The notes under the pieces: generated by a model
The model's database searches: none
The model's input: only the letters and a program-made list of their open reading frames with translations
Told to the model about the DNA's origin: nothing
NCBI GenBank assembly: GCA_023213395.1
Contig: CM041465.1
Span: 182,039,741 to 182,103,740, forward strand
Reading direction: 5' to 3'
Source of the DNA: Cycas panzhihuaensis
Lineage: Eukaryota; Cycadophyta
DNA: 64,000 nucleotides
Position numbers and translations under genes: made by a program
Shown here: positions 44,230-55,008 of the stretch, piece after piece
How positions within the stretch are numbered: the stretch's first letter is position 1
Layout: the number at the start of each line of letters is the position of its first letter

Positions 44230-45270
44230 TATGAAAACTAGATTTCAATATTTGTTGACTGACGACTCTTTAACTGAACCACTTCAGAAAGAACATAGAC
44301 AGCGAAGGAAGATGGCTGAGTCAGAGCAAAAGATGGAGGAAAAGTTCATGAAGATGGAGTAAAATCTCGACAGACTAACCCAGCTTGTGGCACAACTAGT
44401 CTCTTAATAAGTTATAACTTCTTCTTCAATAGCCAAAGGCGTAAAGAAGGAAGAAGATGAACTAATGAAAGAGGAAACAAATGAAGAGATGGTAGAAGAC
44501 CAACAAGAAGAGGAAGAATATGGCAATCCATTAATAATAACACATACATTCAAGGTAGAGGCAAAACTTAAACTGCCTATCTATGATGAAACTTTAGATG
44601 CTGAAAAGTTAGATGGTTGTTTGGACCAACTAGAAACATATTTCTCCATTTATGGGTATAAAAACTAGTAGAAAACTACTTTTACTAGGTTAAAATTGTC
44701 TAAGCATGCATTAGTTTAGTGGAATGCATATCTTAAATACCATAATGTAAATGAACTTACTTGGCAACAATTTAAAATCCTCATAAAGAAGTAATTCTAT
44801 CCTATTAGGTATAAAGAGCAATAGAGGATTAAATGGTAATATTACTGACAGGAAAGAGGTCAAACTATCCAAGACTATACAACAAAATTTCAAAAGTAAG
44901 TTGTTGTGTTGGGCATCTCTTTACTGGGTAAAGACATCATGCTAAAGTATATTAGAGGGCTGCACTAGCATATTCAGCAAGAACTTCAACAGTTTGAAGT
45001 TAAATCGCTTAATGAAGCTAGCAAGAAGGTGATTGCTATAGGAAAAAGGAATAAGAAGTTTTTTGCTAAGAGGAAAAGGTTTGCACCTCAAGAAGGTAGC
45101 AACAAACCTGCCCAAGGAAATAGGTTTCCACGTAAAGTTGGACAACAACCCATTGGAGGTTTTGGTAAGAAGAAACAAGCCAATACCACCCAAATCAAAG
45201 TCACTTGTACTCATTACAAGCAAGAGGGTCACAGCATAGAAGATTGTTGGTTCTTACACCGAGAGAAATA
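44230..45270 (+). pseudogene. GB: gag
   Basis: The frame starts with ATG at about 44231 (Met-Lys-Thr-Arg-Phe). An acidic Glu-rich region is open at 44465-44668, then the Gypsy gag core with Lys-Leu-Pro-Ile-Tyr-Asp-Glu-Thr and Leu-Asp-Gln-Leu-Glu-Thr-Tyr-Phe. At 45029-45271 a Lys/Arg/Gly-rich tail ends in a zinc knuckle whose first Cys pair reads Cys-Thr-His-Tyr (second Cys now Tyr), then Gly-His and Cys. Several stops interrupt it. Gag would build the particle and bind RNA. Confidence 0.75.
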
Positions 45271-46020
45271 ACCCAAAAATAAGGGAAAAGGTAAAGCTAA
45301 AACTGAAGGTAAAGCTTTACTTAACTGTGTGGGTGATAAAGATGTTTGTGGTATTGAACGAGCCAATGAGAAGTTGATGCTCATGGCTAATGTAGAGCCT
45401 AAAAATAACCATCACCAAGTTGATCCAAAGATTAGAGAGGAGCTCTTCATGGTAAGAATCCAAGTGAAGCAAAGTATAGTTGATGCTATCTTTAATGGAG
45501 GAAGCCAAAAGAATTTAATCTCAGAAGCATTGGTAAAGAAACTAGGATTAAAAATGCATACACATCCAAAACCATATCCTCTTAGATGGCTGCAAAAAGA
45601 TTCAAAATTGTAAGTTACTCACTAATATAAGTTTAAATTTGTAATATCTGAAAAGTTCATTGATGAAGTTGAATGTGAGGTAGTCCCTTTGGATGTTTAT
45701 CAAGTTGTGTTTGGCAGCCCATATCTCTATGATAGAGATGAAGTTCATCATAAGAGGTTGAGAAAGATTCGACTCATCAAGGACAAGCAATCATATCTGA
45801 TCAATGCATCAAACCCACAAAAGAAGATCTCTCTCATATCTTCCCAACAAGCAAAAAGATTGATTAATTCTTGTAGAAAGTTTGTGCTGCTAATGATAAA
45901 GTAAAAGGTAGAATAAAAAGAGCAAGTAGAGTCCTCAATACAGGCACTAGATAGGAAGCAAGTGCAGCAGATTGAAGGCCTAAGGAATAGGTACAATGAC
46001 GTATTCCAAAAGCCAAAAGG
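45271..46020 (+). pseudogene. GB: aspartic protease with Asp to Asn change
   Basis: In the open frame at 45329-45613 the active site reads Val-Asp-Ala-Ile-Phe-Asn-Gly-Gly-Ser-Gln-Lys-Asn-Leu-Ile. The catalytic Asp of the family's Asp-Gly/Thr-Gly-Ser motif is Asn, a single G-to-A change. After a stop it continues at 45689-45904 with Val-Phe-Gly-Ser-Pro-Tyr-Leu, the C-terminal protease motif (normally Leu-Gly-x-Pro-x-Leu), and a basic linker. Confidence 0.75.
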
Positions 46021-46800
46021 ACTATCCCCTAAAAGGGAAATTGAACATGAAATATAGCTGGTTACTAATTTACCTTTGCCAAATCTTAGTCTCTATCGAA
46101 ACTCAATTTTGGAGAATGAGGAGATTAAGAGGTAGATTCAAGAACTCTTAGACCAAGAAGTGATCAAGCTGAGTTGTTCCCCATGTGGTTCACCTATTGT
46201 TTTGGTGCCAAAGAAAGATGGAGGATGGAGAATGTGTATTGACTACCAGGCTTTGAATAAGATCACCATAAAGAATCGACATCCCTTACCATAGATAGAT
46301 GACTTGTTGGACCAGCTGTAGTCAGTAAGATATTTTAGCAAATTAGACCTGAAATCAAGTATTAGGTTTGAATCTGAGAGGAGGATACTTGGAAGACAAC
46401 CTTCAAATCGAAATAAGGGTTGTTTGAATGATTGGTGATGTCATTTGGTCTATACAACGCACCTGCCACCTTCATGAGATTGATGAATGAGGTACTAAGA
46501 CCCTTCATTGATGACTTTGTAATTGTTTATCTAGATGATATTCTAATTTTTAGTCATACTTGGGAGGAGCACCTCCAACATGTCGAGCAAGCGCTCAAAG
46601 TTCTCCAAGAGCAGTAGTTGAAACTAAATCTAAAGAAGTGCGAGTTTGGAAAGCAATCTCTCGTCTTCTTAGGTTTCATGGTTGGAGGAGGAGAATTGAA
46701 GATTGACCCAACAAAGATTAAAGTCATTCTCAATTGGCCCACACCCAAGACAACCACAAAGGTAAGAAGTTTCATTGATGCATGTTAATATTTAAGAAAA
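46021..46800 (+). pseudogene. GB: reverse transcriptase
   Basis: Translation shows the standard Gypsy RT order: Leu-Leu-Asp-Gln-Glu-Val-Ile, [14 protein letters not shown], Tyr-Phe-Ser-Lys-Leu-Asp-Leu-Lys, [11 protein letters not shown], and the catalytic Val-Tyr-Leu-Asp-Asp at 46530-46545, intact. At least five stops, mostly TAG at expected Gln or Trp codons, and one patch of altered sequence near 46365-46430 break it. It would copy element RNA into DNA. Confidence 0.85.
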
Positions 46801-47460
46801 TTTATTTTCAGATTCTCTCAAATTGCAGCACCTCTTCATGCATTGATAGGAGGACATGCAAATTTTCAATGGGAGAATGAATAAGAAAAAGCTTTCAGGC
46901 TTTTGAAGTAGAAAATTTGTGAGGCACTAATGTTAGCATGACCCTTGTTGCAGAAACTATTTGAATTGGAGATTGATGCTTCAGGCTATGCCATGGGAGC
47001 AGTGTTGAAGTAAGAAGGAAGACTGATAGCATACCATTTAGAGACATTCAATGGATCTATCATAAATTACCCAACTTACCATAAGGAGCTCTATGCATTG
47101 CATTAAGCAGTCAAGCATTGGAGACCATATTTGTTGGGAAAAGAAGTGGTCATCCACACTAACCACAAGCCTTTACAATTCTTACTGACTCAATCCAAAT
47201 TGCAGTAGGCTAGGCACATGAAGTGGATGTCCTATTTGCATTAGTTTTACATCGTGGTTAAGTACAAGAAAGGAACAACAAATAAAATTGTAGACTTGTT
47301 GTCTAGACCTCCTCAACGACAAGGTATTTCTAGTTTTTTGGTAGTTATGTAATTTCAACCTTTATGCCATGATGAATATGTTGATTTATACTTGAAAGAT
47401 GAGGCATTCAAGCCTATATTTGAGTAGCTACAACAGGGGAAATTAGTTGTTGATTTCTAG
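46801..47460 (+). pseudogene. GB: Gypsy RNase H
   Basis: Shows Phe-Glu-Leu-Glu-Ile-Asp-Ala-Ser-Gly-Tyr-Ala-Met-Gly-Ala-Val-Leu (first Asp), Tyr-His-Lys-Glu-Leu-Tyr-Ala-Leu (Glu), His-Thr-Asn-His-Lys-Pro-Leu (Thr-Asp-His is usual, so the Asp is Asn) and Lys-Ile-Val-Asp-Leu-Leu-Ser-Arg. Order and spacing match Gypsy RNase H. Several TAG stops are present. Confidence 0.8.
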
Positions 47461-48650
47461 TTGAAATATGGCCTTCTCTTCAAGCAAGATAAGCTTTGCA
47501 TTCCAAAGCATGCAGATCGAATGAAGTGCGTAAGAGAAGCTCACACCTCTTGAGTTACATGACATTTTGGAGTGGGAAAGACATTGTTGAACTTGCAACA
47601 ATATATGTATTGGCTAAATATGTAGTAAGATGTGACTACAATAGTACAAGGGTGTACATTATGTAGCACATCAAAGTTGGCCAATATGAAGTTTGAATTA
47701 TACATTCCACTTCCTATTCCATCATGACCATGGGAGAGTATCTTCATGGATTTCCTCAGAGGACTACCATGAACCAAAAATGGTATGGATTATTTATTTG
47801 TAATTGTTTATCGGTTCAATAAAATGGCGATGCTGATTCCCTATAGAAAGACACATACAGGAGAAGACATAGCTAAATTATTTTTCTAACATATCTGGAA
47901 GCATTTTGGACTTCCTAACTCAATCATTTATGATTGAGACAACAGATTTCTGAGTAATTTTTAGTAAACACTTTGGGGAATGATGGATACGAAGCTAAAG
48001 ATAAGCATGGCTTTTCATCCTCAAACAGACGGCCAGACTGAAGTTGTCAACAGGACATTGGTATAGCTGTTACAAGGATACAATGCCAAGTATCCTAAGA
48101 CTTGGGATGAAAGTCTCATATACTTGTAATTTACCTTCAATAGAGCTATCCATAGCTCAACCCAGAAATCACCATTTGAGGTATGTTTGGGATTTCTGCC
48201 TGCAAGTCCTTTCAATCTAGAATTTTTTTCTCAACTTTCTGCAGGAAATGGAAAGGAGGAAGAAGGAGATGAAAAGGCACAAAGATTCTTAGAAAAAATC
48301 AGAAAAATCCATCAATAGGTTGAAGAGCAGCTTAAAAAATCTCAATAAATATACAAACAAAGGCATGATGCACATAGAACCAGCCATTCCTTTAAGGAAG
48401 AAGATAGAGTTTGGTTACACCTTAGTAAGAAACGATTGCAAGGTGAAGGCAAAAAACTAAAGCTTATATGGTATGGTCCTTTTACAATCTTGAAGAAGAT
48501 TGGGGAAAATGCTTTCTAGCTTAAACTTCTAGAATTCATGAAGATGTATTTCGTCGTGAATGTTGAAAATATGAAGATGTTCAAGCTATCCATGTTGGAT
48601 GAAGATAAAGATGAAGTTTCACTCTTACTAAATCCAGAGGAGTTGTGAAT
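47461..48650 (+). pseudogene. GB: integrase
   Basis: Begins with the zinc-binding region (His-Thr-Ser ... His-Phe-Gly ... Cys-Thr-Leu-Cys), then the core: Met-Asp-Phe-Leu (first Asp), Tyr-Asp, stop, Asp-Asn-Arg-Phe (the usual Ser-Asp-Arg-Asp with Arg CGA now TGA, second Asp kept), and [13 protein letters not shown] (Glu kept). The C-terminus has Trp-Tyr-Gly-Pro-Phe-Thr-Ile and Val-Val-Asn-Val-Glu-Asn-Met-Lys. I see no clear chromodomain after it. The pol frame ends near 48649. Confidence 0.85.
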
Positions 48651-48860
48651 AAAGAAAGAGGAACTGATGCAAAATGATTGCATTCTTCAAAGGAATAAGA
48701 CCAAGACTCAAAGAGGCACAATTGAGTCCTTTAGAATTGCAGAAAAAGGATAAGTACCCAGTAAGGCAAAATGGTACAATAGGGAGATAGGGAAAACCAA
48801 ATTCCCTCATCTATAACTATAAAGTTCATGAGGCCATGAACTCCTAAAAAATTGGAGTTT

Positions 48861-49305
48861 TGATCCATTTTCAGATCTTTAATTTCATAATACTCTTAAA
48901 ATGCCTTGTTTTCCATGTTTACAACCTTCATTTAGTAGAAAAATACCTTAAGATGCTTAAAAAATGGAAAAAAAAGGTGCAACCAAGTGCAACTAAGTGC
49001 AACCAGGTAGTCTACAAGTATAACTAAGTGCAACCGGGTGGTCTACAAGTGCAATCGAGTGGTCTACAAGTGTAACTAAGTGAAACCATATAGTTTACAA
49101 GTGCAACCCTGTAGACTACAAGTGCAACACTACAGATTGTAGAAAATGAAAAACAGAAAAAATAGAAAAACGATAACATTTTTTATAGGGAAAATAGAGT
49201 TCGTTTCATATAGAATTTTAGGAGGATATTTTCGCACATGTCCTCTATGAAATAACAGAGAAAAACCCCTTAATTAAATGGATTTAAGTGGGTTTTCTTT
49301 AACTG
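48861..49305 (+). repeat. GB 3' LTR, first part
   Basis: Starts TGATCCATTTTCAGATC and matches the 5' LTR to 43461-43475, where the LINE interrupts it. Confidence 0.9.
49286..49304. repeat. LINE target-site duplication, left copy
   Basis: AAGTGGGTTTTCTTTAACT, repeated exactly at 53400-53418. A 19-bp perfect duplication is typical of L1-type insertion. Confidence 0.9.
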
Positions 49306-49309
49306 TCTC

Positions 49310-49952
49310 TCTCTGGAATCCAAAAAGATGGAAAGGTTATGAGTTGTGCAAGTCCGAGCATTTCTTAACCATTAGCTTGGTCAGTCTATCGACTAACAAG
49401 GAGTGCTAGATTACCAATGTCTATGCCCCCACATTGGTGGAGGGCAGAAGGAGGTTGCGGGAGAGACTGATGGAGACCCACAGAGATTGGAGAGGACCCT
49501 GGTTGGTGGGGGGGGATTTCAACTCCCCCCTGAGCCCGGATGAGAAGAAGGGTGGGCAAGGAGGGTGGACCAGAAGTATGTCTGATCTAGGTGTGTTTTT
49601 GCAATCGGGGGGTTTGATGGACGTGCCCCTTAGAGGCGCTAGGTTCACGTGGTCCAATAGGAGATTAGGTCATAACCACATACAATGCAGATTGGACAGG
49701 TTGTTAATAAATGATGAGTGGGCCTGTCATTTTGAGGGAGTAAGGTTGGATGCTCTGCCGAAGTCTGGGTCAGACCATTTGCCTCTTGTCCTGGAGGGAT
49801 CCATACCAGACTCCAACAAGGGGGCTCCATTTCGTTTTGAACTCATGTGGCAGAAACATCCAGATCTGAGGGAGAGAACTGGATTGGTGGGGTGTTCAGG
49901 TTCAGGGGTACGCCATGTATGTGTTCTCAAGAAACCGAATCGGATCAAGTAA
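49310..49952 (+). pseudogene. LINE ORF2: APE-type endonuclease, N-terminus missing
   Basis: After a stop near 49412, the frame at 49434-49952 reads Gly-Gly-Asp-Phe-Asn-Ser-Pro (catalytic Asp-Phe-Asn), Phe-Thr-Trp-Ser-Asn, Arg-Leu-Asp-Arg-Leu-Leu and Gly-Ser-Asp-His-Leu-Pro-Leu (the catalytic Ser-Asp-His near the C-terminus). The first third of the domain, with the catalytic Asn and Glu, is absent. The enzyme nicks target DNA to prime reverse transcription. Confidence 0.85.
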
Positions 49953-50375
49953 CAAATCAAGATCTGGAACAGGTAGGTTTTTGGAAATATCTTTGAGAAT
50001 AAGGATGATCTATTAGGGGAGCTCAAGGAGATCGAGGATGGATCCGCATCAAGGACGATCCTGTGAGTTGGACAACAAGGAGCGTTCCACTCCGTGAAAC
50101 TTGAGGAGGTGTTGGAAGAGGAGGAAATTTTTTGGAAGCAGAAGTCCAGAGAGCAGTGGATAAGGGAGGAGGATAGAAACACTAGGTTCTTCCACCTTTC
50201 TACTATGAGACACAGGGCCCATAACAAGATTACTAAAATTTGTAGCAGGATTGGGGAGGTGTTTGAGGCTGAGGATCAGATTGGTGGTGTTGCGATGGAT
50301 TACTTTAAGGAGCTATACAGAGCTGTGTTGCTGGGACCCTGCCCTTAGGGTAGCTCTCTGCAATATATATTCAAA
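49953..50375 (+). pseudogene. LINE ORF2: linker between endonuclease and RT
   Basis: A charged helical stretch. The open frame 50094-50348 has Glu-Glu-Glu-Ile-Phe-Trp-Lys-Gln-Lys-Ser-Arg and Asp-Arg-Asn-Thr-Arg-Phe-Phe-His, a conserved motif of plant LINE ORF2 upstream of RT. Frame breaks occur on both sides. Confidence 0.8.
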
Positions 50376-51480
50376 GTGATCTCAAGACCCTCAACAAAAA
50401 TTGATGCACCCTTTACCCTGGAGGAGGTGGAGAAGGCTATTTTTAAGATGGGTAGGGATAAGGCCCCGGGGCCGGATGAATTCCCACCTGGTTTTTTCCA
50501 AGATTATTGGGAGATAATCAAGGATGACCTGATGCTGGCACTTAATGAATTCTGCTTAAGACGGACAATTTTGAAGGAGTGGCAGGCTACTTTCTTGGCC
50601 TTGATTCTGAAGAAGGAGGGAGTGGAAGTCATGGAAGATTTCAGACCTATCAGTTTGTGCAACGTTAAATATAAGATATTGTCCAAAGTGCTAGCAAACC
50701 GCCTGAGGGAGACCCTACCATTGGTTATTTCTCCAAATCAAGATGGTTTTGTGAAAGGCAGATAAATCACAGACGGTATAATTACCATCCACGAAACCCT
50801 GCACTCGACGTTCCATCGTAAGGATGCGGGCATGATAATCAAAACAGACATGTCTAAAGCCTATGACAGGGTGGCGTGGGACTGTCTTGAGGCGTTTGGA
50901 TTCGGGGAGGTTTGGAGAGACTGGGTGAGATGCTGTGTATCCAGAGTCTCTTTTTTGGTGTTGATAAATGGCACGTTGACTCCTTTCTTTAAAGGGTCGA
51001 GGGGTTTGAGGCAAGGTGACCCCCTCTCCCCTTTCTTATTCATTATCATGGCCGAAATGCTAGGTAGAGCTACTTAGGAGGCCCAACGTTTAGGGAGGCT
51101 TTCTGGTTTGAGGGCTACTTCCAACCTTGAAAATATTGTGCTCCATCAGTTTGTAGATGATAACATTTTCTTGCAGGTGGCCTCCCTGGAGGAAGCCAGG
51201 GTTCTAAAATCGGGCCTTCAGGTTTATGAAAAGGCTACAAATCAGAAAATCAATTTGGACAAAAGCTCAGCCTTCTTCATTAATACTGCGGAGGGGTAGC
51301 AAAGAAGAATATGTAGGATCTTGGAGATGGCCAGGGGCTTCCTCCCCAGCTCTTATCTCAGTATGCCCCTATTTGTGGGTAGGATGGGGAAGAATTTATG
51401 GGACCCTGTTGTGAGCAGATTCAACGAGAAGCTAGCGGGATGGAAATGGGCTCTTCTTAGCTAGGCCGGGAAAATTCAAT
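50376..51480 (+). pseudogene. LINE ORF2: reverse transcriptase
   Basis: The frame at 50376-50765 has Lys-Ala-Pro-Gly-Pro-Asp-Glu-Phe, Phe-Arg-Pro-Ile-Ser-Leu-Cys-Asn and Gln-Asp-Gly-Phe-Val-Lys-Gly-Arg. After one stop, 50832-51077 has Asp-Met-Ser-Lys-Ala-Tyr-Asp-Arg-Val and Leu-Arg-Gln-Gly-Asp-Pro-Leu-Ser-Pro. The catalytic box Phe-Val-Asp-Asp lies in 51108-51299; Phe-x-Asp-Asp is normal for LINEs (Ala is usual before the Asp pair). Only a few stops and one or two frame shifts separate the pieces, so it is less decayed than the surrounding LTR elements. Confidence 0.9.
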
Positions 51481-52460
51481 TGGTGGTGGCCTCCTTACAG
51501 AGCATCCTGGTCTATCAGATGACGGTTTTCAAGATGCCTTGCAAGGTTATTTCCACTCTGGAGGGAATCATGAAGAGATTTCTTTGGTCGGTAGAAGAAA
51601 AAAGGAGATTCCACCTTGTGTCTTGGGAGAGGGTTTGTAAGCCAAAATGGGCAGGGGGTCTCAGCGTAAGAAGGCTGGGTCTTTTTAATGAAGCCCTCCT
51701 GACAAAGACGGGGTGGAGACTCATTAAAGAAGCTGAAGCGATTTGGGGGAAAATCATTGCCAGGAAGTATTCAGGGGACAACCATTTTCTGCTGGAGGAG
51801 GGGCGTTGCTTTGATGGCTCCCCAGTATGGAGGGCCATCAGGTCCGCGAGGTCCCTCCTCTGCGAAGGCATGAGATGGAAGCTGGGGGATGGTGAAAGTA
51901 TTAAGTTTTTGGAAGATAGATGGTGCGGTCACTCCAAATTAGAAGAGATGCCCAACATTGGCAACATGAAGAGGGAAAGCATAATCCGCTATGGTTCGCT
52001 AGTCAAAGATTACTGGGTAGGGCGAGGTAAGGAGAGGAGATGGAGATCCTTTGAGGATCTGCATGGTCTGGAGGAGGAAACTCAAAGAGTGAAGGAGATC
52101 TTAAGGAACCAGTATATCCCGAAGAGGTCGGTGCCAGATATGCTGGTATGGCCCCTCTCGCCTTCGGGTTTATACTCAGTTAAAGATGGTTATAATCTAA
52201 GGATGAACATGGAGGGGTGGGTTACGAACGATGTTCTAGCTGGGGTCTGGAAGTTAGATCCTCCCTAAAATTGCCGCTTTTTGGTGGTTATGCCTCCAAA
52301 ATAAATTACTTACCCTGGATAATCTTTCAAAAAGGGGTATTCATTTGGCTAGTAGGTGTGCACTATGCATGAGGGAAGTTGAAACCCTGGATCACCTAAG
52401 TATTCATTGCCCCTTTTCGGCTTGCATTTGGAGTAACTTCTGGTCTGAGATGGGGATAGC
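51480..52460 (+). pseudogene. LINE ORF2: thumb and zinc-binding (zf-RVT) region
   Basis: A 262-codon open stretch (51480-52268) carries the post-RT region with Phe-Leu-Trp-Ser, Trp-Glu-Arg-Val-Cys-Lys-Pro-Lys and Gly-Gly-Leu-Ser-Val-Arg-Arg-Leu. After a frame break, 52345-52450 has Cys-Ala-Leu-Cys, Glu-Thr-Leu-Asp-His-Leu and His-Cys-Pro-Phe, the Cys-x-x-Cys...His-x-x-x-x-Cys of zf-RVT. Confidence 0.85.
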
Positions 52461-53245
52461 CTGGGTATCATCTAAATCCCTTAAAGATCAGTGGACAGCT
52501 TGGGCCTCCCCTTTCAATAGTAAAACCCTTATCAAACTTTGGATAATGATCCTTCTGGTTGGCTCATGGTATATCTGGAAAGAACGAAACAGGAGGATCT
52601 TCGAGGAAAGGGAGAAGGACTGCCTAACCCTTCTGGGGGAGATAAGAAAGGGCATTACAGAAATGTTGGTATTACCTAAAGGGGATAGGATTCCAAAAAG
52701 AGAAGAAGATGTCTTAAAAGAGTGGGGTATTGCCCCCCAGGGGGGGGCAAGGGAGAGGATCAGGGACGTCAAATGGCAGCCTCCAGACATCTTATGGGGG
52801 AAAGTGAATTTTGATGGTGCGGCCAAGGGTAACCCCGGAGAGGCGGGTGGGGGTGGCCTGTGGAGGGATCACGGTGGTAATTTGAGATGGGCTTTTGTGG
52901 AGTACTTTGGCGTCCAATCGAACTAGAAGGCCGAGGTGCGGGCGATGCTGAGAGCGATAACTCTATTGGACAAGGAGGACCCCCAAAAGGTGGTCATAGA
53001 GGGTGATTCAATGTATGTGATTAAATGCTTGAAAGGGGAAGTGGAACCTGGATGGGACAATGTAGATATTTTAAGGGATGTTCAGGATATCTTGAGATCT
53101 CAAGTGGGTGTTGATTCAAAGATACTTTTAGGGAAGGGAACTACAGCAGATTGGCAAATTAAATGTGTCAAACAAAAGAACAAAAGTATGGAAAGAGGAA
53201 TACCCGAGGAGTTCGAGGCCGGTCGTACGAGGCACAAATAGGGGA
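52461..53245 (+). pseudogene. LINE ORF2: C-terminal RNase H
   Basis: At 52803 the frame reads Val-Asn-Phe-Asp-Gly-Ala-Ala-Lys-Gly-Asn-Pro-Gly (first Asp). A single TAG at 52924-52926 precedes Lys-Ala-Glu-Val-Arg-Ala (Glu kept), and then Val-Val-Ile-Glu-Gly-Asp-Ser (Asp kept). The last catalytic region is unclear (Thr-Ala-Asp-Trp-Gln-Ile). Such an RNase H is found in many plant L1 elements. Confidence 0.85.
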
Positions 53246-53399
53246 GGTAGATTGAGTAGGTTGAGTGATTTTATTTGGGCTAGACCATGGGCTTGTCATG
53301 GTCATCTTTGCTGAGCTAGTTGGCCTTGTTGTACAGGGTATGGGGACCCAGTTAAGACCCCGATAATATCATTTTTTACCACATCAAAAAAAAAAACAA
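53246..53399 (+). other. LINE 3' untranslated region and A-rich tail
   Basis: Short 3' UTR ending in a run of A broken by one C, directly followed by the duplicated target. Confidence 0.85.
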
Positions 53400-54072
53400 A
53401 AGTGGGTTTTCTTTAACTATTTATGAATTCATTGAAGAACTAAAAAATGGAAAAATCGTTAAGGAAGAAACTACGCACCGTATGGTTTTAAAACAATGAG
53501 ATTTCTTCACGGAAGACATGAAAGGATGCCCAGTAGCCATAAACATAGTAAGAGGAGTAATATTTGAGGAAAGTTTGTCCAAAATTACTTTCCAAAAAGA
53601 AAGAACGTCTCCAAGACAGAAATTCTATGTAGGAGAGAAAAAAGGAATGAAAGTGCAAAAAGGAGCAACATAATAGCACCCAAATCTGATTGTGAGGGTA
53701 GTGAAGGATCCCAAGAAGGTGTAGTTGTAGTTGAGAGAGAAAAAAAATAGCCGCAGCAGTCCAAGAAAGAGACACCGGTAGAATTCTTCTCCAACAAAAG
53801 GATTTTTTTGGTTATCGGCAACCAAAACTCCATGCATACTTCGTTGGCAGTGGTTCCAAAGAATGTATAGCAACCGAAAAAGTGCCCAACACTTATTTCT
53901 TCTCTCCCAACTTGTTGTAGTAGTTCTTTACATACTCAATAGAGCACAAACATAAGGAATTTTATAAGAAAAAGTTTTAAATATCTTCAAATTAATGTAA
54001 TATTATTGTAAATTTATTCTGGATTTGTTTCAATTGGATTAAGTCTTTACTTTTCCATTCAAATTTGGATCA
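53400..54072 (+). repeat. GB 3' LTR, second part
   Basis: Continues the LTR after the LINE and ends GGATCA. It matches 43462-44130 of the 5' LTR. Confidence 0.9.
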
Positions 54073-54588
54073 ATAGCATCTAATAAGTCTTTAGAAAAAA
54101 AACTTTATTTTTAACTTCTCCAAATCCTGACTTCATGTTTTAGTAGAGATCTCTCAATAATTAATCAACAAGAGTAGTCTTCAAACCCTAATTTTATACC
54201 CATTTAATTTGATGATAATATTCAATGTAAACATACCTTTCGTCACTTCTCATTAATATCATACCTACCAATGGGTTTTATTTCACCCTTAAAATAAATA
54301 TCAATCTACTACTTTTTAACAATGATTTAGCCATGTTACCTATATCATATTTACTCATAGATTATTGGCTTTTAATATCACTCTTATAGGGTTATTAGTC
54401 ATGCTTAGGTGATCTTCTTATAGATCTGTTGAAGTATATGTATATTCTTGAGAGTATATACATAACAGACATGATAAATATCCACAATAAGTAATAAATA
54501 AATAATATTACCTATTAGTCTTGCATCTCATCTTTATATATGGCTCTTCATCATCACTTTGCCATGCACCAATATTGGTCACATGTCA
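54073..54588 (-). other. E0 internal sequence, part 3
   Basis: AT-rich with no coding domain. It begins with the GB duplication (ATAGC) and ends with the N1 duplication (TGTCA, 54584-54588). Confidence 0.45.
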
Positions 54589-54963
54589 TGTTAAAACATA
54601 ATGTTTAATATTGATATATGTATCTTGTTAAGTGTCCCCCCTTGACTCTCATAGGTATTTTTTAATTATGATATTGAGATGTGTGCATGTTAGGCATACC
54701 TATTCATGTAAATGTCCCCATTAGTGGACTTAAGGGTTCTTTTATCCTATTAGTCAAGCATGAGATTAAATATACCATAAGTATGTATTCATGCCTAGTG
54801 TAATTTGGAACGTGATCATTTTCCTAATTCTCTATTGTATTTTGCATTATACATACTTTATTATTTATTTGTTTTATTTATTATTTTATCTTTATCACAT
54901 CACACTTGTATCATAGTTTTCATTAGGGTTTCAAAGGTAAACTTTGAATCTCTTATTTTAGCA
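54589..54963 (+). repeat. N1 5' LTR
   Basis: Starts TGTTAAAACATAATG and ends TTATTTTAGCA. Its short open frame (54805-55035) runs through the LTR end and is not a gene. Confidence 0.9.
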
Positions 54964-55008
54964 TGGTATCAGCGTAATTCTATTATGTGTTTAATATGGT
55001 ATCAGAGT
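54964..55008 (+). other. N1: two tandem primer-binding-like sites
   Basis: TGGTATCAGCG at 54964 and a better match TGGTATCAGAG at 54997, about 33 bases apart. The first abuts the LTR as expected. The second is closer to the consensus. Confidence 0.7.

Larger units (their letters stand above)
49306..53399 (+). mobile_element. L1-type LINE, 5'-truncated, inserted in GB 3' LTR
   Basis: About 4.1 kb on the plus strand ending in an A-rich tail (53385-53399) and flanked by a 19-bp duplication. It holds ORF2 domains in order: endonuclease, RT, zinc-knuckle region and RNase H, the plant L1 arrangement. There is no ORF1 and the endonuclease lacks its N-terminus, so the copy was truncated at the 5' end on insertion, as LINEs often are. 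Confidence 0.9.
43021..54072 (+). mobile_element. GB: Ty3/Gypsy element, plus strand, 3' LTR split by a LINE
   Basis: 5' LTR 43021-44130; 3' LTR 48861-49305 plus 53400-54072, about 1.11 kb each. The ends are the inverted repeat TGATCC...GGATCA in the 3' copy. Flanking five-base duplications are ATAAC and ATAGC, one mismatch. A perfect Met-tRNA primer-binding site lies at 44137. Domains in order are gag, protease, RT, RNase H and integrase, the Gypsy order. The frame is interrupted many times by TAG, TAA or TGA that fit C-to-T or G-to-A changes. Without the LINE it is about 6.9 kb. Confidence 0.9.

Noticed and set aside
53488-53873. Overlapping minus-strand frames of 82-95 codons
   Set aside because: They lie within the GB 3' LTR and a similar but shorter one appears in the 5' LTR; no domain and no start context.
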